NCBI RefSeq assembly: GCF_014892575.1 | Contig: NZ_JADBGI010000005.1 | Span: 186,001-250,000, forward strand | DNA length: 64,000 nucleotides | Direction of reading: 5' to 3' | Source: Nocardiopsis coralli | Lineage (GTDB): Bacteria > Actinomycetota > Actinomycetes > Streptosporangiales > Streptosporangiaceae | Shown here: positions 41,464-50,179 of the stretch, piece by piece | Layout: every line of letters begins with the position of its first letter | Position numbering within the stretch: the stretch's first letter is position 1 | The notes under the pieces: model-generated | The model's input: the letters and a program-made list of their open reading frames with translations, nothing else | Told to the model about the DNA's origin: nothing | The model's database searches: none | Program-made: the position numbers and the translations under genes

Positions 41464-43023
41464 TCAGTCGCGCAGCTGGCGCTTGAGGATCTTGCCGGTG
41501 GAGGTCATCGGCAATTCGTCGCGGAACTCGATCTCACGCGGGTACTTGTAGCCGGCCAGGCGCTCCTTCGACCACGCGATGAGCTCCTCGGCGCTGATCT
41601 CCGCTCCGCTCTGGAGGATCACGAACGCCTTGATCTCCTCGCCGTGCGTCTCGTGCGGGATCCCGATGACGGCGGCCATGCTGACCGCCTCGTGCGTCAT
41701 CAGGACCTCCTCGATCTCACGCGGGTAGACGTTGAAGCCGCCGCGGATGATCATGTCCTTCGACCGGTCGACGATGAAGTAGAAGCCGTCCTCGTCGCGC
41801 CGGGCGATGTCGCCGGTGCGGAACCAGCCGTCCTTGATGATCTCGGCGTTGACCTCGGGCCGCTCGTGGTAGCCCTTCATGACGCAGTGCCCGCGCACCG
41901 CGATCTCGCCGACCTCGTCCTGCACGTTCCAGTCGGCGTCGATCAGCTTCATCTCCACACCCCAGACGGGGCGGCCGATGGAGCCGGTCTTGGCCCCGGT
42001 CCGCGGGTTGTTGAAGGACACGACCGGGGAGGTCTCCGAGAGGCCGTAGCCCTCCTTGATGCCGACGCCGAAGGTCTTGGTGAAGTCCTCCGCGAGCTGG
42101 CCCGGCAGGGCGGCGCCGCCCGAGACCGCGTCGACGACGTTGCCGGCGATCCGGTCCAGGTCGTAGGTGCCCGGCTCGGCGTCCTTCACGGCGTTGAGAA
42201 GGCCCCAGTACATGGTGGGCACGCCGGCGAACCCGGTCACGCCCTCCTTCTCCATGAGCGAGAGGGCCTCGTTGCCGTCGAAGCGCGGCATGAGCACCAG
42301 CGTGGCCTGGCGGTACAGGGCCGCGTTGAGCATCACCGTCTGACCGAAGATGTGGAAGAGGGGCAGCACGACCAGCGCCACGTCGCGGCCGTCGGGGTGC
42401 GCCTGGACCATGCCGGCCGACCCGATGGCGTTCATCATCAGGTTGTTGTGCGAGAGCTCGGCGCCCTTGGGGCGGCCGGTGGTGCCGCTCGTGTAGATGA
42501 TGACCGCGGTGTCGTCGGCCTCGGTCCGCACGGTCTCGAACTCCGTGGGCTGGCCCTCGATGGCCTTCCACAGGGTCTCGGCGCCCTCGATCGTGGACTC
42601 GGTGGCGCCGGGGGAGGCCGGCAGATCCACATAGGTCTCGCACGCGTCGACCTGCTGGAAGGCCTCGTGCGCGCGCTCGCCCAGCGGCAGTTCGGGGGAC
42701 CCGGTGAAGGCGAACAGGGCCTTGGCGCCCGAGTCCTCCAGGTGGTAGGCGATCTCGCGCGGGGTGAGGAGCACGTTCAGCGGAACCACGACCGCGCCCG
42801 CCTTGAGGGCGCCGTAGTACACGAACGGGAAGTAGGGCAGGTTCGGGCAGGCCAGGGCCACCCGGTCGCCGGGCCGGATCCCGCGCGAGACCAGCAGGTT
42901 CGCGACCTGGTTGGAGATCGCGTTCGTCAGCGCGTAGTTCAGGCGCAGGTCGCCGAAGACCAGGCATTCCTTCTCGGGGACGCTGCGTGCTCCGTCCTCG
43001 AGCACGACGGACAGGTTGAGCAT
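41464..43023 (-). CDS. Long-chain fatty acid-CoA ligase (FadD-type)
   Basis: A 519-residue adenylate-forming enzyme: P-loop AVIIYTSGTTGRPKGAELSH (about 165-184), GYGLSETSPV, the A8 region GWFRTGDIARRDEDGF, and the catalytic lysine in PMTSTGKILKRQLRD at the C-terminus. It activates fatty acids with ATP and CoA. ATG 43023 follows GGGAGG. No other fatty-acid degradation gene is beside it. Substrate chain length cannot be read from the sequence. Confidence 0.9.
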   Translation of the reverse strand: MLNLSVVLEDGARSVPEKECLVFGDLRLNYALTNAISNQVANLLVSRGIRPGDRVALACPNLPYFPFVYYGALKAGAVVVPLNVLLTPREIAYHLEDSGAKALFAFTGSPELPLGERAHEAFQQVDACETYVDLPASPGATESTIEGAETLWKAIEGQPTEFETVRTEADDTAVIIYTSGTTGRPKGAELSHNNLMMNAIGSAGMVQAHPDGRDVALVVLPLFHIFGQTVMLNAALYRQATLVLMPRFDGNEALSLMEKEGVTGFAGVPTMYWGLLNAVKDAEPGTYDLDRIAGNVVDAVSGGAALPGQLAEDFTKTFGVGIKEGYGLSETSPVVSFNNPRTGAKTGSIGRPVWGVEMKLIDADWNVQDEVGEIAVRGHCVMKGYHERPEVNAEIIKDGWFRTGDIARRDEDGFYFIVDRSKDMIIRGGFNVYPREIEEVLMTHEAVSMAAVIGIPHETHGEEIKAFVILQSGAEISAEELIAWSKERLAGYKYPREIEFRDELPMTSTGKILKRQLRD

Positions 43024-43232
43024 GGGGCCTCCCGCGTTCAGTGACGGACCAGCGTGTGGTCCAGGTCTCGTGTTCTGCGCCACTTTCCGGAAGAGTAACA
43101 AACCGGACGGTCGGTGTGGAGAGGCGAGTGAGTCCGTGACCCCACCGATACCGGGTCCGATCCGACTCGGCGGGACGCGTCAGGCCCTGCGGCGGCGGGG
43201 GAGCGGGGTTGTCCACAGGGTGGACGATCAGG

Positions 43233-43261
43233 TTCACGGCCCGAGTCGGCAGCCGTTAACC
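43233..43261 (+). promoter_or_regulatory. Candidate leuS promoter
   Basis: TTCACG (43233-43238), 17 bp, TTAACC (43256-43261), 41 bp before leuS. The 279-bp gap between the two divergent genes shows no T-box or attenuator that I can identify. Confidence 0.4.
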
Positions 43262-43302
43262 TGAGGAGGTACCACCGGACCCGGCTAAGGAAACAAGCAG
43301 CG

Positions 43303-45798
43303 ATGACAGCGGTAGACGGCGACCAGACGGCGGGCGGCAACTACGACGCCCGCGCCCTCCAGGACAAGTGGCAGGCGCGCTGGGCCGCCGAGCTCCCGTT
43401 CACGGCCAGTGAGGACCCGGCCGACGAGCGTCCCCGCTCCTTCATCGTCGACATGTTCGCCTACCCCTCCGGCGACCTGCACATGGGCCACGCGGAGGCC
43501 TTCGCGATCGGCGACGTGATCGGGCGCTACCGCTTCCAGCGCGGCGACAACGTCCTGCACCCCATCGGGTGGGACTCCTTCGGCCTGCCCGCCGAGAACG
43601 CCGCGATCCAGCGCGACAGCCGCCCCGACGAGTGGACCTACGCCAACATCGAGACGCAGGCCGCCTCGTTCCACCGCTACGGCGTGGGTGTGGACTGGTC
43701 CCGGCGCATCCATACCAGCGACCCCGAGTACTACAAGTGGAACCAGTGGCTGTTCAACCGCTTCTTCGAGCGGGGCCTGGCCTACCGCAAGGACGGCCTG
43801 GTCAACTGGTGCCCGCAGGACCAAACGGTGCTCGCCAACGAGCAGGTCGTCAACGGCAAGTGCGAGCGCTGCGGTTCCGACGTCGAACGGCGCAGCCTCA
43901 ACCAGTGGTACTTCAAGATCACCGAGTACGCCCAGCGCCTGCTGGACGACATGGACCAGCTCGACGGCGGCCGCTGGCCCGACGAGATCCTCAGCATGCA
44001 GCGCAACTGGATCGGGCGCTCCACCGGCGCCGACGTCCGGTTCGCCGTCGAGGGCCGTGACGAGCCCGTCACCGTCTACACCACCCGCCCCGACACCCTG
44101 TACGGGGCGACCTTCTTCGTCGTGGCCGCCGACGCCGAGCTCGCCGACGAACTGTGCGCGCCCGAGCAGCGCGAGGCCTTCGAGGCCTACCGCACCGAGG
44201 TTGCCAAGCTCTCCGACATCGAGCGCCAGACCACCGAGCGCCCCAAGACCGGTGTCTTCCTGGGCCGCCACGCCATCAACCCGGTCAACGGCGAGCGCAT
44301 GCCCGTGTGGGCCGCCGACTACGTCCTGGCCGGCTACGGCCACGGCGCGATCATGGCCGTGCCCGCGCACGACCAGCGCGACCTCGACTTCGCCCTCGCC
44401 TTCGACCTGCCGGTGCGCGTCGTGGTCGAGACCGGTGAGCCCGACCCCGCCGAGAGCGGCGTCGCCACCGCCGGAGAGGGAACGCTGCGCGACTCCGGCC
44501 CGCTGGACGGCCTCACCAAGGACGACGCGATCGCCCGCATCATCGAGGTGCTCGACGAGCGCGGCACCGGCGAGTCCACGGTCAACTTCCGCCTGCGCGA
44601 CTGGCTGATCTCCCGCCAGCGGTACTGGGGCACGCCGATCCCGATCATCCACTGCCCCTCCTGCGGCCTGGTGCCCGTGCCGGACGAGCAGCTGCCGGTG
44701 ACCCTGCCGGAGATGAAGGGCGCCGAGCTCGCGCCCAAGGGCATCTCGCCCCTGGCCGCCGCCAAGGAGTGGCTCGAGGTCGACTGCCCCACCTGCGGTG
44801 GGCCCGCCGAGCGCGACACCGACACCATGGACACCTTCGTGGACTCGTCCTGGTACCCGTGGCGCTACTGCTCGCCGCGCCTGGACTCCGCCCCGTTCGA
44901 CAGCGAGACCGTCAACAAGTGGGGCCCCGTCGACCACTACATCGGCGGCAAGGAGCACGCGACGCTCCACCTGCTGTACGCGCGCTTCTTCACCAAGGTC
45001 CTGCACGACATGGGCATGCTCGACTTCACCGAGCCCTTCGCCCGCCTCACCAACCAGGGCCAGGTCATCAACCAGGGCCGGGCGATGTCCAAGTCGCTGG
45101 GCAACGGTGTCGACCTCGGCGAGCAGATCGACACCTACGGGGTCGACGCGGTCCGCCTGACCATGCTCTTCGCCAGCCCGCCCGAGGACGACGTCGACTG
45201 GGCCGACGTGTCGGTCCTGGCCGCGCAGAAGTTCCTCAACCGCGCCTTCAAGGTCATGGTCGAGGCCGGGCAGGGCACCTCCGCGGGCGTGGACTTCTCC
45301 GCCGGCGACACCGACCTGCGCCGCGCCACCCACCGCGCCATCGACCAGATCAGCGGCCTGGTGGAGGAGCGGCGCTTCAACGTCGCCATCGCCCGGTGCA
45401 TGGAGCTGGTCTCCGCCGCCCGCAAGGCCATCGACTCCGGCCCCGGCGCCGGTGACCCGGCCGTGCGCGAGGCCGCCGAGTTCATCGCCGTGGCGCTGTC
45501 GCTCTTCGCGCCCTACGTCGGTGAGGAGGGCTGGGAGCGCATGGGCCACGTGGGCAGCGTCGCCATCGGCAACTGGCCCGAGGCCGACCCGGACCTGCTG
45601 GTGCAGGAGTCGGTCACCTGTGTCGTGCAGGTCCAGAGCAAGGTCCGTGACAAGCTGGACGTCTCGCCCGACATCGACGCCGGCGAGCTGGAGAAGCTTG
45701 CGCTGGCGTCGGAGAAGGCGCAGAAGTTCATCGGTGACAAGCAGATCCGCAAGGTGGTCGTGCGTGCACCGAAGCTGGTGAACATCGTCGTCGGCTGA
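43303..45798 (+). CDS. leuS: Leucyl-tRNA synthetase
   Basis: An 831-residue class Ia synthetase. The HIGH box is HMGH (60-63) in [15 protein letters not shown] and the KMSKS box is MSKS (595-598) in [13 protein letters not shown]. The CP1 editing domain sits between ([22 protein letters not shown]), and zinc-type cysteine pairs are visible ([31 protein letters not shown]). The length and order are those of bacterial LeuRS. ATG 43303 is preceded by AAGGA at 11-nt spacing. Confidence 0.98.
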   Translation: MTAVDGDQTAGGNYDARALQDKWQARWAAELPFTASEDPADERPRSFIVDMFAYPSGDLHMGHAEAFAIGDVIGRYRFQRGDNVLHPIGWDSFGLPAENAAIQRDSRPDEWTYANIETQAASFHRYGVGVDWSRRIHTSDPEYYKWNQWLFNRFFERGLAYRKDGLVNWCPQDQTVLANEQVVNGKCERCGSDVERRSLNQWYFKITEYAQRLLDDMDQLDGGRWPDEILSMQRNWIGRSTGADVRFAVEGRDEPVTVYTTRPDTLYGATFFVVAADAELADELCAPEQREAFEAYRTEVAKLSDIERQTTERPKTGVFLGRHAINPVNGERMPVWAADYVLAGYGHGAIMAVPAHDQRDLDFALAFDLPVRVVVETGEPDPAESGVATAGEGTLRDSGPLDGLTKDDAIARIIEVLDERGTGESTVNFRLRDWLISRQRYWGTPIPIIHCPSCGLVPVPDEQLPVTLPEMKGAELAPKGISPLAAAKEWLEVDCPTCGGPAERDTDTMDTFVDSSWYPWRYCSPRLDSAPFDSETVNKWGPVDHYIGGKEHATLHLLYARFFTKVLHDMGMLDFTEPFARLTNQGQVINQGRAMSKSLGNGVDLGEQIDTYGVDAVRLTMLFASPPEDDVDWADVSVLAAQKFLNRAFKVMVEAGQGTSAGVDFSAGDTDLRRATHRAIDQISGLVEERRFNVAIARCMELVSAARKAIDSGPGAGDPAVREAAEFIAVALSLFAPYVGEEGWERMGHVGSVAIGNWPEADPDLLVQESVTCVVQVQSKVRDKLDVSPDIDAGELEKLALASEKAQKFIGDKQIRKVVVRAPKLVNIVVG

Positions 45799-45812
45799 CC
45801 CCGAGAGACCGA

Positions 45813-45855
45813 CGAAGGCCGCGTGCGGGAGCCCCTTTCCGCACGCGGCCCTTCG
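45813..45855 (+). terminator. Terminator after leuS
   Basis: A 12-bp perfect stem, GGCCGCGTGCGG (45817-45828) with CCGCACGCGGCC (45839-45850), extended by CGAAG/CTTCG, starting 15 bp after the stop. Confidence 0.75.
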
Positions 45856-45895
45856 TGGTCGGCCGCCCGGCGACCGACAGGGAGGCGGTGACCGG

Positions 45896-46510
45896 TTGCC
45901 GGCAACCGGGACGAAGGACTGGGTCGGAGCGTTGCGCTCACCCCGCGGGCGCTGGGGCGCGATCGGCGGCGGCGCGGCCGTGGTGTCGGCGCTGGCTGTC
46001 GGTATCGGGCTCTGGGCCGGGAGCGGGACCCCCGACGAGCCCTACCCGGACGACGTGCACGCGGCCGCCCCCGGCTGCGACCTGGTCCCCGCGGAACAGG
46101 TCGAGGCGCTCCTGGGCGAGGCGGTGCAGGACACCGACACGACCGGGCCCTTGCACGGCGGGGAACACACCGCCTGCGCATGGACGACCCACGGCGAGGG
46201 TGACGGCGGGGCGCTCCGCGTGGGGTTGTCCGCGCGGTTCACCGATCCTTCCGGCGATCCCCTCGTCACCGGGCACGCACGTACGGCGGAGACGCTCGGT
46301 GCGTCCGTGCCCGAGTACGGCGAGGAGGTCGACCTGCCCGGGGGCGACGCCCACGTGTGGTCCGGCCACGTGCCCGGGACCGTCGAGCTCGCCTACCACG
46401 TCGACAACCTGCTCGTGCGGATCTCCTACGCCGGTTACTCCGACGACAGCCCCGACGACGGACGGGACGAGGTCGTGGAGCTGGCCGCAGGGATGGGGGA
46501 GGACCTGTGA
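45896..46510 (+). CDS. Membrane-anchored secreted protein, DUF3558-like
   Basis: A 204-residue protein with a membrane anchor at about residues 22-43 and an extracytoplasmic domain. It has GCDLVPAEQVEALLGEAV and, later, TACAWTTHG, a Cys pair in the style of DUF3558-like actinobacterial envelope proteins. TTG 45896 follows GGGAGG at 10 nt. Its stop overlaps the next gene by 4 bp. The function is unknown. Confidence 0.6.
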   Translation: MPATGTKDWVGALRSPRGRWGAIGGGAAVVSALAVGIGLWAGSGTPDEPYPDDVHAAAPGCDLVPAEQVEALLGEAVQDTDTTGPLHGGEHTACAWTTHGEGDGGALRVGLSARFTDPSGDPLVTGHARTAETLGASVPEYGEEVDLPGGDAHVWSGHVPGTVELAYHVDNLLVRISYAGYSDDSPDDGRDEVVELAAGMGEDL

Positions 46511-47139
46511 GCGACCCCTACGCCAGACCCGGCGTCCCCGAGACCCAGCCCCAGAGCCGCGGGTGCGCGGTGGCCGGGGTGGTAGCCGGTTCCCTCGCCG
46601 TGGTCGTGGCGATCGCGCTGACCGGTTGGTACGTGTTGAGCCGGGACTCCGCGGAGGCCGGTGACTTCGAGGCCGCCCCCGAGTGCGCGGACCTGCAGAA
46701 CACGGTGCTGGAGGACCTGGTCCCCTCACACGCCCTCGAGACGGAGGAACCGCTCGGCGGGGCCGAGGACGCCTTCGGCTCCGGGTGGCAGTGCCGGTGG
46801 GCGACCCCGGAGGGCCCGGCGGTCGCGGTACCCGCGTTCGCATCGGCCGTCGCCGTGGCCGCGCCCGAGCCGAGCGGCCCTGAGACGGCCGCGAGCACAC
46901 TGCGGGAGACCGCCTCGGGGCAGGAGACGCGGGAGGTCCCCGACCTCGGTGACGAGGCGCTCGCGTGGACCGAGGACGGGCCGTTCACGATCGGGTGTGT
47001 GGGCACGCGCGTGTCCAACCTGTACCTGGAGACCTGTTACAGCGCGGCGGCGGACTACGAGGCGTTGCGCTCGGCCGACGAGCAGGAGATCCAGGGGTCC
47101 GCCGAGGATCTCGCCGAGGCCTTCGTCGACGCCCTCTGA
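46507..47139 (+). CDS. Membrane-anchored secreted protein, partner of the upstream gene
   Basis: A 210-residue protein. One membrane helix near residues 18-42 (VAGVVAGSLAVVVAIALTGW) is followed by an outside domain with four cysteines (PECADL, WQCRWATP, IGCVGT, ETCYSAA). The spacing resembles the upstream protein, suggesting ancient duplication. GTG 46507 overlaps the upstream stop (GTGA). The pair probably functions together in the envelope; no domain family can be named with confidence. Confidence 0.65.
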   Translation: MSDPYARPGVPETQPQSRGCAVAGVVAGSLAVVVAIALTGWYVLSRDSAEAGDFEAAPECADLQNTVLEDLVPSHALETEEPLGGAEDAFGSGWQCRWATPEGPAVAVPAFASAVAVAAPEPSGPETAASTLRETASGQETREVPDLGDEALAWTEDGPFTIGCVGTRVSNLYLETCYSAAADYEALRSADEQEIQGSAEDLAEAFVDAL

Positions 47140-47158
47140 ACCACCGCCCCCGCGTACG

Positions 47159-48238
47159 TCACCAGGCGCGGTCGACGAAGGACTCCAGGGCGGGCGCGAC
47201 ATCGGGGGAGAAGCGGCGGTCCTCGTCGACGGCGGGCATCGTGTCGTCGTCGGACTGCTCGCGGAAGACGTGGTCGGTCTCGGGCAGGTCCACGCGTTCG
47301 ACGCCGCCGCCCTCGCCGGGACCGTCCTCGAAACCGGTCATGAGCTCGTCGATCTCCTCCCGGGAGATCTGCGCGTCCTGCTCGCCCCACAGCACGAGGG
47401 ACTCGGTGCCCTCCGGCAGACCGGCGGCCAGCTCAGCGGGCACCAGCTCGTCGAGGAACGCCAGGGTGTCCCGGTTCCCCGCCCCGTACAGGCCGCCGAG
47501 GGCCGGGTCCATCTCCTCGGGCATCGGCCGGTCGGCGCGTACCGCCGCACGCGCCGCGCGCGCGTCGGACAGCACGGTCCGAGCCTCGACCTCCCCGAGG
47601 CCGCCCATGGCCTCCGCCGTGCGCACCTGCTCGGTCAGCTGGCGGTCGACCACGTCCAGGTACCGCTCCCCGGGCGGCGCCGCGAGCACCACGGCGGGGG
47701 AGGACCCCGGCACCAGCTCGTGCATGCGCAGCGCGTACAGCGCGCCCTCGCTGTGCCCGAGCACGAGCGTGCGTTCGGGGTCGACCTCCGGCTGCTCCAG
47801 GAGGTGCTCGTAGGCCGCTGCTGCCTGCTCGTCGAAGATCTCCGGGTCCACCGGGTCCTCGGGATCGCGGTCGCCGGTACCGGTCTCACCGCTGCCGAGC
47901 TTGTCGTAGCGCAGGGTCGCCACACCGGCGTCGGCCAACGCGTGCGCGAAGTTGAGGTTGGTGTCGGCCGCGGGGCGCATGTCGCTGTTGCCGTCGCGGT
48001 CGGTGGGGCCGCTCCCGGAGATCACGAGTGCGCCCGGAACCCCGTCGGCGCCCTCCTCCGGCAGCGAGAAGGTTCCGTACACCTCGTCCTCGCCGACGGT
48101 GAACTGCACCTCGCGATGGCTGCCGGTGTCACCGGGCGGCTCCTCGGCAGCGGTCTCGGCGGGCGCGCACGCGGAGGCCAGCAGGGCCAGCGCGGCCCCG
48201 CCGACGAACCAGGACAGAGAGGGCTCAGGTGTGGACAC
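47159..48238 (-). CDS. Alpha/beta-hydrolase lipoprotein
   Basis: A 359-residue lipoprotein: signal with lipobox LLASAC, then an alpha/beta-hydrolase fold with oxyanion region LVISGSGPTDRDGNSDMR, nucleophile elbow GHSEGALYA, and acid and His in WGEQDAQI and ETDHVF. It is probably a secreted esterase or peptidase. GTG 48238 is preferred: it lies 7 nt after TAGCGT (complement of 48246-48251), and the GTG at 48247 overlaps that box. It lies 18 bp downstream of lexA on the same strand. Confidence 0.82.
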   Translation of the reverse strand: MSTPEPSLSWFVGGAALALLASACAPAETAAEEPPGDTGSHREVQFTVGEDEVYGTFSLPEEGADGVPGALVISGSGPTDRDGNSDMRPAADTNLNFAHALADAGVATLRYDKLGSGETGTGDRDPEDPVDPEIFDEQAAAAYEHLLEQPEVDPERTLVLGHSEGALYALRMHELVPGSSPAVVLAAPPGERYLDVVDRQLTEQVRTAEAMGGLGEVEARTVLSDARAARAAVRADRPMPEEMDPALGGLYGAGNRDTLAFLDELVPAELAAGLPEGTESLVLWGEQDAQISREEIDELMTGFEDGPGEGGGVERVDLPETDHVFREQSDDDTMPAVDEDRRFSPDVAPALESFVDRAW

Positions 48239-48256
48239 GGGACCCACGCTATCGCC

Positions 48257-48958
48257 TCACACCCGGCGCATGACCGTGACCACCTTGCCGAGCACCGTGG
48301 CCTCGTCGCCGTTGATGGGTGAGTAGGCGCTGTTGCGCGGCATGAGCCACACGTGGCCGTCGTAGCCCCGGTTGAGCACCTTGACGGTGGCCTCCTCGCC
48401 GAGGAGCGCCGCCACGATGTCGCCGTTCTCGGCGTCGGCCTGCTGGCGCACCACGACCATGTCACCATCGGTGATCGCCGCGTCGGTCATGGAGTCACCG
48501 ACGACGGTGAGCATGAACAGGCGCCCCTCACCCACGAGCTGGCGCGGCAGCGACAGGACGTCCTCGACCGACTCCTCGGCCAGGATCGGACCGCCGGCGG
48601 CGATACGGCCCACGAGCGGAACGGGAACCCGGTCCTCGTCCTGGGGTTGGGGGGCGAGCTCGTCGCGGCGCTTCACCTCGACCGCGCGTGGCCGGTTCTG
48701 GTCACGGTGGAGGTAGCCCTTGTTCTGGAGCGCCTTGAGCTGGTGCGCGACGCTGGAGGGGCTGGAGAGCCCGACGGCCTCGCCGATCTCCCGGATGGAG
48801 GGGGGAAAGCCCCGGTCGCGCACGTAGCGCTGGATGCAGTTCAGGACGGCCTGTTGGCGGGCGGTCAGCCTGGGGGCCTGGGCCTCGGCGCCGGCCGGCC
48901 CGTCCAGGGGCGCGACCTCGTTGCTGCTGTCCACGGCTGTGGGAAGTTCCTCCGGCAC
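48257..48958 (-). CDS. lexA: LexA repressor
   Basis: A 233-residue SOS repressor. N-terminal winged helix: [40 protein letters not shown]. Self-cleavage site Ala-Gly is in GRIAAGGPI. The catalytic dyad is Ser in [11 protein letters not shown] and Lys in [11 protein letters not shown] 48958 is chosen: it has GAGGAGG at 7 nt, while the ATG at 48997 lies inside the -10 element and cannot be transcribed as a start. An SOS box overlaps the promoter, so the gene is autoregulated. Confidence 0.95.
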   Translation of the reverse strand: MPEELPTAVDSSNEVAPLDGPAGAEAQAPRLTARQQAVLNCIQRYVRDRGFPPSIREIGEAVGLSSPSSVAHQLKALQNKGYLHRDQNRPRAVEVKRRDELAPQPQDEDRVPVPLVGRIAAGGPILAEESVEDVLSLPRQLVGEGRLFMLTVVGDSMTDAAITDGDMVVVRQQADAENGDIVAALLGEEATVKVLNRGYDGHVWLMPRNSAYSPINGDEATVLGKVVTVMRRV

Positions 48959-48993
48959 GGCCGGGCCTCCTCGACTTGGGTCGGATCGTTCCA

Positions 48994-49033
48994 ACATTAA
49001 TCGTTGCGCACGGTGATTTCAAACAAGCGTTCG
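48994..49033 (-). promoter_or_regulatory. lexA promoter with SOS box
   Basis: On the minus strand CGAACGCTTGTTTG (49020-49033) matches the actinobacterial SOS box CGAAC-N4-GTTYG. The -35 TTGAAA overlaps its end; 17 bp further comes the -10 TAATGT (48994-48999). LexA bound here would block its own promoter. Confidence 0.85.
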
Positions 49034-49438
49034 ACCGCCTTCGGGGCGATGGCCTCGGCTGTGGCCGGAGGGTGCTCGCTCATGTACACGTGTTTACCGG
49101 TTCGTGCACGCGCGGGTGGTGTGAACGCAGGAAGAACTTGCGTCCGGCATGTGTTGTGAGCAGGCGTCGCCGCCGGTGTGGGAGGTGTCTCCGGGGGTTT
49201 GCGGAGTGTCCGGAGTCCCTGCTCGGCGGGGCTTCCGGCACGCCGTGGGGCCCCGGTCCGGGCGGCTGCCCGAGGGCGTCGACGTTATCCTTGGAGGCCG
49301 GTGCCGGATCGCCCCCGACGGTCGACCGAAACCCCCCGTTCTCCCAGTTCAGAAGCTGCCCTGCGGGTCGTCGTGCCCCTGTGCGCAGAACACGCGGTGG
49401 CCAGGGTTGCGGGAGCGTCCGGCGAGGTCTAGGTTCGA
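49034..49438. other. Unassigned intergenic region upstream of nrdR
   Basis: About 400 bp between the lexA SOS box and the nrdR promoter repeats. Frames are open here and there, but none has a start with a ribosome-binding site or a recognisable product. I see no cobalamin-riboswitch core. TACACGTGT near 49084 is a short E-box-like palindrome. Confidence 0.4.
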
Positions 49439-49486
49439 CCACAACATCTGGGGTGGCTCTAGTGGCCACTGACCCAGAAGTTGTGG
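49439..49486. promoter_or_regulatory. Inverted pair of candidate NrdR boxes
   Basis: CCACAACATCTGGG (49439-49452) and its inverted copy CCCAGAAGTTGTGG (49473-49486) differ at one position; the centres are 34 bp apart. They lie 53-100 bp upstream of nrdR, directly before a TTTAGT -10-like element. NrdR binds pairs of boxes about three turns apart upstream of ribonucleotide reductase genes. Confidence 0.6.
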
Positions 49487-49538
49487 TTTAGTAGAGGCGA
49501 GGGGCGTTGTTCCGGGTGTGGGAAGCAGGTGTTTCGGG

Positions 49539-50021
49539 GTGCATTGTCCGTTCTGCCGCCATCCGGACACTCGGGTGATCGACAGCAGGTCCGCCGACGA
49601 GGGAGCCGCCATCCGTCGTCGCCGCACCTGCCCCGTGTGCGAGCGCCGGTTCACCACGCAGGAGAACGTCCTGCTCATGGTCGCCAAGCGTTCGGGGGTC
49701 ACCGAACCGTTCAGCCGCACCAAGATCATCGCCGGGGTGCGGCGCGCCTGCCAGGGGCGGCCCGTCTCCGAGGACGCCCTGGCCCAGCTCGGCCAACAGG
49801 TCGAGGAGGAGATCCGCGGCCGCGGGCTGGCCGAGGTGCCGGCCAACGAGATCGGGCTGGCGATCCTGGTCCCGATGCGGGACCTGGACGAGGTGGCCTA
49901 CCTCCACTTCGCCAGTGTCTACCGCGGTTTCGAGAGCCTCGCCGACTTCGAGGCAGAGATCGCCAGCCTCCGCGCGGACAGTGAGGCCGGGTCCGCGTCC
50001 GGCGACAACACCACCGGGTAG
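49539..50021 (+). CDS. nrdR: Transcriptional repressor NrdR
   Basis: A 160-residue repressor of ribonucleotide reductase genes. The N-terminal zinc ribbon has the classic [16 protein letters not shown] and [12 protein letters not shown]; the ATP-cone follows ([20 protein letters not shown]). GTG 49539 gives the canonical MHCPFC start; the in-frame ATG at 49518 would add seven residues. It lies 158 bp upstream of nrdJ and is probably in its operon. Binding of ATP/dATP tunes repression. Confidence 0.96.
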   Translation: MHCPFCRHPDTRVIDSRSADEGAAIRRRRTCPVCERRFTTQENVLLMVAKRSGVTEPFSRTKIIAGVRRACQGRPVSEDALAQLGQQVEEEIRGRGLAEVPANEIGLAILVPMRDLDEVAYLHFASVYRGFESLADFEAEIASLRADSEAGSASGDNTTG

Positions 50022-50179
50022 CGCGTCCCGGGCCGTTCCCGAGACGGCCCGGAAGGCACAAGACCCTCCGGGGAGGAGGGGCACGGCACAGGAGAGGCCG
50101 GGCCCACCCGTCCCCCAAACCATGGACGCCGCACGGCAACAACGACCGTGCCCACGAAGTACTCCGGGGAGACTCCGCA

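Noticed and set aside
43262..43285. GGTGGTACC-like string near leuS, reminiscent of a T-box
   Set aside because: It reads GGTGGTACC only on the minus strand and there is no specifier stem or antiterminator on the leuS strand.
49083..49094. TACACGTGTTTA near 49084 as a second SOS box
   Set aside because: It lacks the CGAAC half-site; only the box at 49020-49033 fits.
49034..49538. Cobalamin riboswitch upstream of nrdR-nrdJ
   Set aside because: No B12-box-like core or matching stems could be seen by eye; a covariance search would settle it.
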